DNA of 52,833 bases, from assembly GCA_002104905.1 (NCBI GenBank), contig MCFE01000614.1, positions 1 to 52,833 on the forward strand, written 5' to 3'. The position numbers and the translations under genes are program-made. Shown piece after piece: positions 43,160 through 51,627 of this stretch; the first letter of the stretch is position 1, and each line of letters begins with the position of its first letter. Source of the stretch: Basidiobolus meristosporus CBS 931.73 (Eukaryota; Basidiobolomycota; Basidiobolomycetes; Basidiobolales; Basidiobolaceae). The notes beneath the pieces were generated by a model. It saw only the letters and a list, made by a program, of their open reading frames with translations, did not search any database and was not told the origin of the DNA.

Positions 43160-43311
43160 AATTTTCATGTCCTAGGTACCTGGTGCTTTGGTGAGAACAT
43201 TGTTAGTAAATTCTAACAAGGAGCTTGGCCAGGATCCTCAGAGGTTTGTAGACTACAATCTAGGTACCTATGTCAGATGAATATCTAGGAGCAATTACAA
43301 AATTTACAACA
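43160..43311 (-). repeat. copia family-1 LTR fragment
   Basis: It aligns with the right half of family-1 LTRs (TTTTCATGTC, GGTACCTGGTGCTTTGG) and ends TTTACAACA. The left half is missing. This is the last recognised repeat before host genes. Confidence 0.65.
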
Positions 43312-43942
43312 AAAGGAACCTAATTTCTATATATTCACCCAAAGATCCCAGATCTTGTGCAAAACTTCCTGGAATTTTCTCCAACCCATATCCAGCACCA
43401 CATGTGTGAGGTTTGCACTGAGGTGCAACAGCTGTAACTTGATCTAATTAATCTACTAGTGAAAAACAACACTTTCTTCAGATTCTTCCAAATTACATCC
43501 AGGCTCTTGCTACCACCCTCCACAGTCAACAAGAAAGGTTTTGTGGCAAAATAATGTGTGAGGGGATGGAATTGGCCAAATATCCAACCATATTAGCTGA
43601 CTAGATTGTCTTGAGCGTACTTGATTGTTGCAAGGTTTGTCACATACATCATGCACCATTTACGCCTTTGTTATACCAGCATCAGCATAATGCCGAATCA
43701 TTCTTTACGTTGTAGAAGCCGTAGGCCATTGAATCCAAAGTATCTTTCCACCCTGCTGCGGGAATCGGCGGGAATTCCAATGGCCCTACAAGCCAATGGG
43801 ATCCCGCCCCCGCAATGACATACGATCATGCACATGACAAACGGTAAACATCCACGAATTTCTGCTGAGCCACTATTTCGGCAGCGTGTTGACACGAACA
43901 ATATTTAAGGTGAGTGATGAGAAGAGGAAGTCAACCATCAAG
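43312..43942. other. transition from transposon island to host DNA
   Basis: I see no gene. A minus-strand open stretch at 43,335-43,532 has no recognisable motif. From about 43,615 CpG becomes frequent, as in the genes to the right. AATATTTAAGG (43,900) could be a TATA-like element for the glucanase gene. Confidence 0.4.
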
Positions 43943-44947
43943 ATGCCGTTCAAGTCCACCCACCGGGTCCGAAACATTAGCATAGCCATAGCCGTGATCG
44001 CAGTTATAGCGGTGGCCAGCGGGCTCATCGCGTACTTCGTCACTCGAGAGAATAAATCGGCCCCGTCTCCGTCTCCGTCCCCGGACCCAACCCCGCAGAA
44101 CCCAAACTTACACAAGTCCTTCTGGGGCATCAACTACACACCATTGAACTCCCAATACCCCGCCTGCGGAAGTAAGCAACAAGATATTACCGAGGACATC
44201 AAGGTCCTGGCTCAGCTCACCCCACGGCTTCGCCTCTACGGCATGGATTGTCAACAGGCAGAGTTTACCCTGCAAGCGATCAAGGATCTAAAGGTAGATA
44301 TCAAGGTGATCCTGACCATATGGGTGGACAACAACTCCACCACGTACCAACGCCAATCTGCCGACCTATTCAGCACCATTCAGAAGTTTGGTCCCGACCA
44401 GATCTACGCGGTCTCCGTGGGGAACGAAGCATTTTTCCGCAAGGAGATCACTCATGAGGATCTTTACGCGAGGATAGCGGACGTCCGTCAGAAACTCAAA
44501 GGGATGGGCTACGAAATACCCGTGACCACCTCCGACTTGGGATCCATCTACAACCCGGAGCTGATCAGCCATCTTGATCTTTCCATGGCCAACATCCACC
44601 CCTACTTTGCTGGGACCTTGGTATCCGACGCTGCCAACTGGACGTTCTCATACTTTCAGCAGAACATCGTACAACCCTCGCAGGGCAAGCAGTCCGTCAT
44701 CTCTGAAGTGGGGTGGCCTACCAAGGGGGACCCCGATCGAGGGGCCGTGGCTTCGGTCCCCAACTTGCAATACTTCGTGGACAGTTTTCTGTGCGAAGCC
44801 AACCGCAGAAAGGTCCCGTACTTCTGGTTTGAGGCCATCGACGGTCCCTGGAAAACCCAGCAGTTCACCGTGCTGGAGGGTAACTGGGGTCTGCTGACCA
44901 CCGACCGCCAGCCCAAGGTTAAAATACCAAATTGCCCAGTTGCGTGA
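43943..44947 (+). CDS. GH17 glucan endo-1,3-beta-glucosidase, type II membrane-anchored (334 aa)
   Basis: It hydrolyses or remodels cell-wall beta-1,3-glucan outside the plasma membrane. A short basic cytoplasmic N-terminus is followed by one transmembrane helix (about 11-33). A Ser/Pro linker (SPSPSPDPTP) and the GH17 barrel (from about 57) come next. Acid/base Glu162 lies in VGNEAFF and nucleophile Glu255 in VISEVGWPTKG; both are in their usual contexts. Three N-glycosylation sites are visible (N64, N131, N232). The layout resembles Aspergillus BtgC-type glucanases. The frame is open upstream to 43886 but only from a GTG; the first ATG is 43943, and its sequence goes straight into the basic segment and the helix. 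No intron is needed. It is convergent with the receptor gene, with a 226-bp gap that includes an 11-C run. Confidence 0.93.
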   Translation: MPFKSTHRVRNISIAIAVIAVIAVASGLIAYFVTRENKSAPSPSPSPDPTPQNPNLHKSFWGINYTPLNSQYPACGSKQQDITEDIKVLAQLTPRLRLYGMDCQQAEFTLQAIKDLKVDIKVILTIWVDNNSTTYQRQSADLFSTIQKFGPDQIYAVSVGNEAFFRKEITHEDLYARIADVRQKLKGMGYEIPVTTSDLGSIYNPELISHLDLSMANIHPYFAGTLVSDAANWTFSYFQQNIVQPSQGKQSVISEVGWPTKGDPDRGAVASVPNLQYFVDSFLCEANRRKVPYFWFEAIDGPWKTQQFTVLEGNWGLLTTDRQPKVKIPNCPVA

Positions 44948-45173
44948 GCAACCTATACCTACACCACAACGACTACCCCCCCCCCCGCCTATCGGGAAAT
45001 ATCTATGATACAGTGTGTCACTCTTAATATTGGCTGCTATGTACAAAATCTTTATTAAAAGTCCAAAATGACCCCCGCTAGCTGATCTATATGTGTCCAA
45101 TGATGATTTTGGGCTTGCGAACGATGTGCAGCAACCCGGAAGTCCAGTTGAAAAGAGGATTAGTGCAAGTAGG

Positions 45174-46487
45174 TTACATACGGAAGACGTATTCGCTTGA
45201 CGACCTGTATTCTACAGATTGATAGAAATATAGGGAGATGTTCTCCTCGGTAAGGCTCGAATGCACCCTGGCGAAAGGGATATCCTCGTCCATGTTCAGC
45301 CCATCCTCTTTCAAGGATTCACTGACTCCATAAGGTTCGCATTGGCCAGGGGAAATGAGGAAGCTTTGTCGCTTCGATTGGCGAAGGATCACCTTCCTTA
45401 ATGGCTCTATACCGGAGAACTGGCTGCTCTCCGCAACGTTGGACTGAAGAAGGCATTTGGTGTCCGCTTGGCTGAGCAGCACCTTGCGGACTACGAATCG
45501 CAGGATGACTGCGATCCTAGGGTGTCGAGGGTTGATGCTTGGAGAGCACCCACCAACCTCCTCGGGAGCTTGAGGCTGTTGAATGTGATACTGAAAGATC
45601 AGGTCGTCCTTCAGCTCCGCCCAGGCGTTCTGGACGGCGGGGTCGACAAAGAAGATGGCTGCATTGAGGATCCCCTGCGAGGAGGTCCCGATGAATGAGA
45701 GCAAAAGAAAGGTATAGTTCACCCGCTGGTTCCAGTAGATATCCAGCTCCGAGATGAGATTGAACGACTGAGTGAGGACCGGGATGATCGGGTATAGAAT
45801 CACCCGGCGCACCACTTTGTTCATGGTGGACTGGATGATGAGGGAATTGCTGAAGAACCGTCTACGGTCTTGTCTCTCTCGGGCGATCTTGATCAGAACC
45901 ATCAGGACCACGACGAAACAGTAGAAGATACCCAGCATGGTCCAGCTGTAAAGGGTTGCCCAGGTCCAGACCATCCGCTCGGAGGGGTTATGGATGCTAT
46001 ACCAGCATGACTCCTGGTAGGAGTCGTGGCCTAGTCTTCCGCTGAGCAGCGGGGGCAAGGATATGGCCAAAGAGAGAAGGCCGGCGATCGAGTAGTAGTA
46101 TTTCTCGTATTTTTGGGTTTGCCGCTTCCCATGCACGAATATCACCTGTAGATTGAATGCGATCATGACGGTCAGAAAGGTGGACAGATGCGTCGTCTGT
46201 ATGAACCCCCAAACGCTCAGCGCGCACAGGAACTCGTTCTCCTTGGTCACATCACTGACGATCTGAAAGGCGGAGTAGAAGAGGTCCACTGTGGCCACGG
46301 CGAAGGTCAGCCTCAGGGAGACTCGGTTGACCAAGTGGCTCTTTAGGCTATGAAATATGGCAAAGATGAGAATGACCAGCAAATTGAAGATCACCGACAG
46401 GAGATTCAGCGGAACCGCCACATCCACCAACGTCTGACTCTGTCTCGGGCTAAGTTTATCGATGATGTCGTTGTGGAGTTCAAACAT
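45174..46487 (-). CDS. seven-transmembrane G-protein-coupled receptor, cAMP-receptor/Git3-like (437 aa)
   Basis: Seven hydrophobic helices are visible at about 24-48, 57-79, 86-118, 131-153, 174-201, 226-248 and 258-281. Cys88 at the top of helix 3 and Cys161 in the second outer loop are placed for the usual disulphide. A basic third inner loop (RERQDRRRFF) and a Ser-rich cytoplasmic tail of about 140 residues follow. The overall pattern is that of fungal nutrient or cAMP-type receptors that signal through heterotrimeric G proteins. The ligand cannot be inferred. The first ATG is at 46487; upstream codons are in frame but start only with TTG. No intron is needed. It is convergent with the GH17 gene. 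Confidence 0.85.
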   Translation of the reverse strand: MFELHNDIIDKLSPRQSQTLVDVAVPLNLLSVIFNLLVILIFAIFHSLKSHLVNRVSLRLTFAVATVDLFYSAFQIVSDVTKENEFLCALSVWGFIQTTHLSTFLTVMIAFNLQVIFVHGKRQTQKYEKYYYSIAGLLSLAISLPPLLSGRLGHDSYQESCWYSIHNPSERMVWTWATLYSWTMLGIFYCFVVVLMVLIKIARERQDRRRFFSNSLIIQSTMNKVVRRVILYPIIPVLTQSFNLISELDIYWNQRVNYTFLLLSFIGTSSQGILNAAIFFVDPAVQNAWAELKDDLIFQYHIQQPQAPEEVGGCSPSINPRHPRIAVILRFVVRKVLLSQADTKCLLQSNVAESSQFSGIEPLRKVILRQSKRQSFLISPGQCEPYGVSESLKEDGLNMDEDIPFARVHSSLTEENISLYFYQSVEYRSSSEYVFRM

Positions 46488-47236
46488 TACACATGGACTG
46501 GGTTCAAGGAAGAGAGGCTTGGAGGGAAACCAGGAGATCGGTGCTGGGTTAAAATCACAACGCAAACGGAGTTTGTCGTAATGAGATCGGGGAAGTACCA
46601 GCCATTCAACAGGCCGTTGAACGAACGATCATGTTTATATAAAGCACAGCCTCGATTCTCAGTGATTTCATTAATGCTTCCAGGGATGCACAGCCATGCA
46701 AAGATCGTGTCCGTAGGCATCGAGCCAGGCACAATCCACTAACAATAGCGGGATCGTATCAATGCCGTCAACTCGTTTGCCTTGCTTTGCTATCATTAAG
46801 CTGTAGGAGCACTTTAGCTACCAAACATTCGATACCCCATCCAACCGTGTTTGTAATTGCTGTTGCTTATGCAGGATCACATAACGTCTGCCGAAAGACA
46901 ATTAAGTTGGAAATCAATGATCAAGTGGCGTTTATTCTGGCTCGGCATTCTTATTGCTCACCATATTGTCTCCTACAATGGTATATCCATCACATTCTCC
47001 AGAAACACTCGGTTGAAAGCGATAATGTGCTCCGGTCTAACTGAGGCACAGAAGTGGGTCCGTGCCCAGTAGGTGCCGTGAAGAAGGCGGCTTCGATGTT
47101 ACAGTATAAATGTATTGATGAACAGGAGTGCAAATATAAGAGTAAATAAGGTTGCTGCATTCTTCACATGAGGATCACGTTGCAAGTTCCAGTGTGGATC
47201 GGCAATCTACAAACATCACTCGATATGAGAAATTGT
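46488..47236. other. intergenic region
   Basis: It holds the receptor gene's presumed promoter. TTTATATAAAGC (46,633-46,644) could be a TATA-like element on either strand. A 71-codon plus-strand frame (46,857-47,072) starts from a non-ATG codon and has no recognised motif. I do not call a gene. Confidence 0.4.
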
Positions 47237-47604
47237 CTACGCTTTGGTACACTTTTCAGGAACCAGTACCTTGGCAACCACGCGCTTCGAGCCTATGGCA
47301 GTCCATCCATTTGGGTAAATATACTCCCCTGCCCAGGATTCATGGCCATCACACTCGATCTACAATTCGGGCAGACAGTTAGGTTTCATTCTTTGAAGCG
47401 GATACTACCAAGAGTCCGTACCTGAGGGAAGTTGTGGGAATTTTTGGTGGAGAACATCGGGAACGAAGAGTGACCTGCTGCTAGTTGAACGTCTCTTTGG
47501 TCTTCAATCGGAAGTCCACTTGCAGTGCGATTGTTTACCAACGAAAAAATCCCGTTCAAAATTGGGATGGCCTGCTCCGTCGGGTCATGTGATTTAGGCA
47601 GCAT
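47237..47604 (-). CDS. small hypothetical protein, two exons (about 101 aa)
   Basis: I do not recognise the family. Exon 1 runs 47604-47422 from ATG (MLPKSHDPTEQAIPILNGIF to NSHNFPQ). The intron is 47421-47360 (62 nt; GTACGG..TTGTAG, with CTAAC as a likely branch point). Exon 2 is 47359-47237 (IECDGHESWAGEYIYPNGW to CTKA, stop TAG). Both exons join in phase 0. Composition is host-like, and both exons read as soluble protein. The YIYPNGW stretch is faintly like the start of an FYR-type domain, but that is speculation. An upstream exon is possible. Expression data would settle it. Confidence 0.45.
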
Positions 47605-47978
47605 AAGATATATGGACTTTAAATTAAAATATTTCATTAACGAAACCTCAAGCGCTAAGACTACTCGACTTCGGCAATGGAAAGCGATCCGCTCAACTCT
47701 AGCAAACCCTTGTTCTCAGGTTTTTCCAAGACCTTGCTTGATACTAGGCTAGACAGAACACCGGCCAGATCACTCACCTATTTCCCTTTTGAATGCAGAT
47801 GCTGAGCCAAGCGATTCCGAGGAAATCGGGTTTTGCCCTCATAACCGTGGCAAGAAATATATCCTTTTCGTAGCAATCCAGTATAATGGGTGGCAGGACC
47901 GAATGTGCCTCCTACATTACCTTGACTATATACTTTACTAAAGCTAGGAGCAGATCACGTCCACGGAAATACCCGACT
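47605..47978. other. intergenic region with an unassigned open stretch
   Basis: On the minus strand 47,909-47,770 reads as one protein-like frame (EAHSVLPPIILDCYEKDIFL, then VMRAKPDFLGIAWLS), ended by a stop. An in-frame TAG separates it from a further open stretch up to about 47,970. It could be a decayed exon or chance. I do not call a gene. Confidence 0.3.
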
Positions 47979-48065
47979 ATGGACTTTCAAGGCAACCGTT
48001 GGGGCCACCAGGGTAATCGGAAGTCCCTTGTTTCTTCCTAGCCACCTAGCTAAAACCACAGTTAG

Positions 48066-48655
48066 GATATTTCCACCACTTCCAAAAAGAGAGGCAATTC
48101 CTTGGATGGTGAGGACGCCGCCGCAGTCATCAACATCAAAGGTATATCATACGAGTTCGCAGCCCTTTCCAGCACCGACACACAACCTCAACAACCTCAT
48201 TCCCAAATCCAGAGCTCTTATCACCACCCGAAAGACTGGAGGATTTCACCACCAAGTACCAGTATAGACGCATCATGAAAGACAACAGGCTGGAGTTCTA
48301 CATCATCAAACTCATGGAAGTCATCGAGGCTGAAGGAAAGAAGAACCGAAACTTGCGTAGATTGCTCAGTATGTTGCAACGCGACGAGCCTTCTGGAAAG
48401 GAATCAACCGACGACGAAGAGATTTCCAAGGAAGAGTATTTCAAAACATGGGAAGCAGTGCAGGTATGGATCTGTACTCGAACAACGCCGTGGAAAGCAA
48501 CGCTAATCGTTTGTCTGTTTCTGCAGGAGGCCCTCTCACACAGCAATGCACTTTTGGAAATCCTGGGAACAACGCGTAGCAAACTCACCTATGTGGAGAG
48601 ACAGAAATCCCGCTTATGGAAGAAATTGAAGTCTAAAAAGGACAAAGCATCCTGA
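48066..48655 (+). CDS. hypothetical Lys-rich, probably coiled-coil protein, 3 exons visible, 5' end uncertain
   Basis: Proposed exons are 48066-48141, 48213-48463 and 48527-48655. The introns are 48142-48212 (GTATAT..CCAG) and 48464-48526 (GTATGG..CTGCAG). They give 151 residues. The middle exon encodes a charged helical region (LEDFTTKYQYRRIMKDNRLE, then LMEVIEAEGKKNRNLRRLL). It is followed by an acidic stretch, and the end is very basic (SRLWKKLKSKKDKAS). This suggests a nuclear protein. The first exon is unresolved. An ATG at 47979 with a GTAATC donor at 48013 is near but does not join in phase. The last intron is 63 nt, a multiple of three without stops, so it can be retained. The gene is convergent with Abitram, 168 bp away. 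Confidence 0.55.
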
Positions 48656-48823
48656 TGTTCCTGCATCCTGCCTGGGCTGAATACGGAGTGAATTGACAGT
48701 ATCTATCTCCAGTTAATAAGGGGTCTTTTGTAATATAATGAATAAATGTGGATAGATTTTTATTCCTTGATGGTCTCCGTTTTATTCAAAGGATTCGTCT
48801 AATTTGGATGATGGTAGGTCGGC

Positions 48824-49555
48824 TCAAGCTAGGTTGCGAAGTTTCTTGTACTCTTCTTCGCTCTTGCATTCTTTCAATGCGATGGCCGAGTTGTCGGACT
48901 TGGGCTTCAGTATGGCGATGTATCCCTTTGACTGAGACTTTGGTGACAGTTAGTATATCCCGTGACAGCGTTCGACGACTTGCGTGAAAAACTTACTTCG
49001 TTGAGGAGGAGCTCGGGGGTTTTCACGATACCCTCGTTTACTTCCATCAATTGGCTATGAACACCAGCACGAATCGTAAAGGCCTCCTCGTTATCGAGGG
49101 TGATTTTACAGATGGCTGTCCGTGGATCAAGCCACAGGGCCCCCTTCTTTCTCTTTCCTTGCACTTTGTTGTTTAGCACAGCCTCGGAGAATTCGATGCT
49201 TTTGATATGAGAGGCCTCTGAGGCTAGCAATGGATGGTTGGCTGCCAAACCCACTATGCATAATCTAAAGGGACACCGAATGAGTCGGTGTGGGGCACCG
49301 GTGGAAAGAAATGCGATGGAACGTACTTGTTGGGGGCCTGCATTATGTACTGATCTTCCTTGTCGGTGGCTTCATTCACTTGATTAGAAGAAGAGTCAAT
49401 ATTCAGGGATTCAAGGGAGGAAATCTCACGAACTGACCAAAGTAGTGTTTGGTGAAATATCTCTCTAGATATTTGCTATTCTTCTCGTCCCACCCTTTGA
49501 TGGTCTCTTGGTATTCCTCTATGTCATAAGCGGTATCACACTTGAAGTCCGCCAT
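48824..49555 (-). CDS. Abitram (FAM206/Simiate) homologue, 4 exons, 173 aa
   Basis: Exons on the minus strand are 49555-49438, 49354-49327 (only 28 nt), 49264-48997 and 48931-48824. The introns are 79-83, 62 and 65 nt. The last intron has GTAAGT, TACTAAC and CTCAG; phases are 1, 0 and 0 in the usual sense and the whole reads through. Family hallmarks: LERYFTKHY near the start; the lipoyl/biotinyl-like beta fold with LNNKVQGKRKKGALWLDP and AICKITLDNEEAFTIRAG; then LMEVNEG and SKGYIAILKPK at the end. In animals this protein is a nuclear actin-binding regulator of transcription; its role in fungi is not established. The ATG at 49555 is the first in frame. It lies 303 bp downstream of the peroxiredoxin stop. 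Confidence 0.85.
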
Positions 49556-49858
49556 TTCCAACTGGTACTCACCAACCAAGTGTCAAGTTAAGCTAGTGAA
49601 TTGAACAATTTCTGTGGTCGTTTTACTGATTGATTTGGCCATAAACCCAAGCAAAAAGGGGGATTTTTTTTATTGACCAAACTGGATTTCCATTGAATTC
49701 AGCCAATATGCTGTTGGTTCGCCCTTTGGTGTGGAAATTAAACTGAAGCAGCAGGTTCAATCTCTGTGCGAATCTAGGGTTTTATTGAGAATAGAAATAC
49801 AATTCGACCAGTTCTAAGAAAGCGAGGAATGGTTAACAGCGTCAGAGTCAACACTAGT
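49556..49858. other. intergenic region between Abitram and peroxiredoxin
   Basis: It is about 300 bp and non-coding. It should hold the Abitram promoter and the peroxiredoxin 3' end; the minus strand carries an AATAAAACC at about 49,781-49,789 that could serve as poly(A) signal. Confidence 0.4.
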
Positions 49859-50515
49859 CTAGCGGGCACGCTTCTCCTCGTTGGCAAGAGGGGAAGTGGG
49901 TGGGCGTTTCAGTTGATTTGTTTGTGCTGGTGACTGGTTGTTGAAATACTCCTTCGATTCGACCAGGTTGGGCTTGATGGCATTTTCTCCACGTTTCCAG
50001 TTGGCTGGACAAACCATTCCATGTTCGTCGGTGAATTTCACGGCCTCTAGCAACCTCAAGGTCTCGTCCACGGATCTACCAACTGGTAGGTCGTTGATAA
50101 TCTTGATGCGAACCTTCTGCTGTGGATCAATGATAAACAACCCACGGGCGGCCACTCCGGCCTCCTCTATCAGCGTGGAGTACTGGCGGCAGATGTTCTT
50201 GGTGATGTCTGAAACCAGAGGGTACTTCAGGCCTCCAAGGCCGCCTTGGTTTCTGGGGGTATTATTGAAAGCCAAGTGGGTGAACTGGGAATCGACCGAA
50301 ATTCCCAAAACCTGAGCCCCCATGGAAGTGAATTCAGAGATGCGCTCGCTGAATGCGACCAGTTCGGTGGGACACACGAAGGTGAAATCTAGCGGGTAGA
50401 ACAAGAGGACCACGTATTGGCCCGCGAAATCCGATAGCTTCACTTCCTGGAAGCACCCGTCAACCACAGCAGTGGCTTGGAATTGTGGAGCGACCTGCTG
50501 AATTTGAACTAGCAT
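49859..50515 (-). CDS. typical 2-Cys peroxiredoxin (Tsa1/Prx1 type), 218 aa
   Basis: It reduces hydrogen peroxide and organic peroxides with thioredoxin as the usual electron donor, normally in the cytosol. Peroxidatic Cys48 lies in FTFVCPTE and resolving Cys169 in [14 protein letters not shown] motif (91-95) and a C-terminal YF pair (190-191) are present. Together they mark the eukaryotic form that is sensitive to overoxidation and can switch to a chaperone. The ATG at 50515 gives [12 protein letters not shown], which aligns with the start of family members; upstream codons offer only a TTG. After YF there is an extra tail of about 27 residues, Pro/Ser-rich with basic clusters ([15 protein letters not shown]). 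Yeast Tsa1 (196 residues) lacks it. No intron is needed. Confidence 0.94.
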   Translation of the reverse strand: MLVQIQQVAPQFQATAVVDGCFQEVKLSDFAGQYVVLLFYPLDFTFVCPTELVAFSERISEFTSMGAQVLGISVDSQFTHLAFNNTPRNQGGLGGLKYPLVSDITKNICRQYSTLIEEAGVAARGLFIIDPQQKVRIKIINDLPVGRSVDETLRLLEAVKFTDEHGMVCPANWKRGENAIKPNLVESKEYFNNQSPAQTNQLKRPPTSPLANEEKRAR

Positions 50516-51627
50516 ACCAGGCCCGCGGTTAATACAGAGCAGCAAGACACATACACACCTAGAGGCTTACCCATGCTGTCGTAATCAAGAACGTCGAGTG
50601 GGTCGGTGTGATGACGGCAAATTTTATTTATGTGTTTTGCATCTTCCTTGCGGTCTAAATCCAGTAATCGTCCCCACATCCACGTTAGATAAACATCCCA
50701 CATCACATGACCCCCGACCACAACAAAGCCCATGCTGTTCGCGAATAGCAAGGGAAAATCGCTGGATTTGGGAAGATTTGAACGATACGTAAGAACGGTT
50801 GACCAGGAAAAACAGAAACAGATGGCCATTTCCGTTGCGACCCGTCTGGGGGCGTTCTTCAAGGCTTTCCATCGATCCCACTGCTGGAACGACAAGTATC
50901 CATCTAGATGGCAGCACTGCTCGTTTCCAGAGAGGCGGATCTGATTCGCTGCACTGTCCACCAGATCTACAGCATGGCTTCCGATAGCAGAGCAGTTATC
51001 TGGCTGTGACTCATGACAAACTCGCCCAGTCGGAGCCCACCTCTCCAAATGATTTTGGCTTGGGATTTGCACGCTCTACAACCCGCGATCCTTGGTCCGC
51101 GATCCCTGGCCAACCATCAATCCTTGCCAGTATATTTAGCTCAGGTCTAGGGGTTGCTATTCGTTCCTGACCAAAATGTTTCACGGGTGATTCCTCACAC
51201 CATGAGAAATGTGGTCAGGGGAAGTATCATTGACAATGGACTTCAGCCGCCATGTTGGTTGATCTACCCAACTTGGGCACTCAGGGATATTTTCTCAATC
51301 AATCTCTACTTCAATTGGTGAAACTGCTTAAATGGCTATGAGATTCTGCCTGTGTGGATGGCCCAATGGGCAAGCAGGATGTAAAACGGGTGTGACTATT
51401 AATCCATCTGAACGCTGCCAGTCCCAAATCAGGGGGTGGTGGGTGTACGAGGTGGAGGTGAGGGCTAATCGGTGCCGTTGCCTTGCACGCCTGGTTGATA
51501 TAAAGGTGATAAAAGCTTGTCCCTGCCCTACGGGTAGATAATCCCTGTTCCCATCCGATTTGGCTGTAGATTCGGTTTCCTTCCTGCATTCCGTGACTTT
51601 CTTTAGACCGTACGCGTTGTCTTGAAT
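50516..51627. other. intergenic region upstream of peroxiredoxin and F-box genes
   Basis: A minus-strand open frame (51,072-50,509) starts with GTG and overlaps the peroxiredoxin start; it has no recognised motif. A plus-strand frame (50,732-50,944) has an ATG but no recognised motif. I call neither. TGATATAAAGG (51,497-51,507) is a plausible TATA element for the F-box gene. A CGCGATCC motif occurs twice (about 51,086 and 51,099). Confidence 0.4.

Noticed and set aside
44976-44986. Run of 11 C residues between the GH17 and receptor genes
   Set aside because: It is a simple homopolymer in a convergent intergenic gap, with no further structure.
46857-47072. 71-codon plus-strand frame in the receptor promoter region
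   Set aside because: It starts from a non-ATG codon. It has a hydrophobic stretch but no splice context, motif or neighbour that supports it.
47661-47777. Two-exon reading of the minus strand through a 29-nt GTGAGT..CTAG intron
   Set aside because: The joined product looks protein-like, but 29 nt is far below the other introns here (58-79 nt).
50509-51072. 187-codon minus-strand frame upstream of peroxiredoxin
   Set aside because: It begins with GTG, overlaps the peroxiredoxin start, has no recognised motif and shares its space with equally long plus-strand frames.
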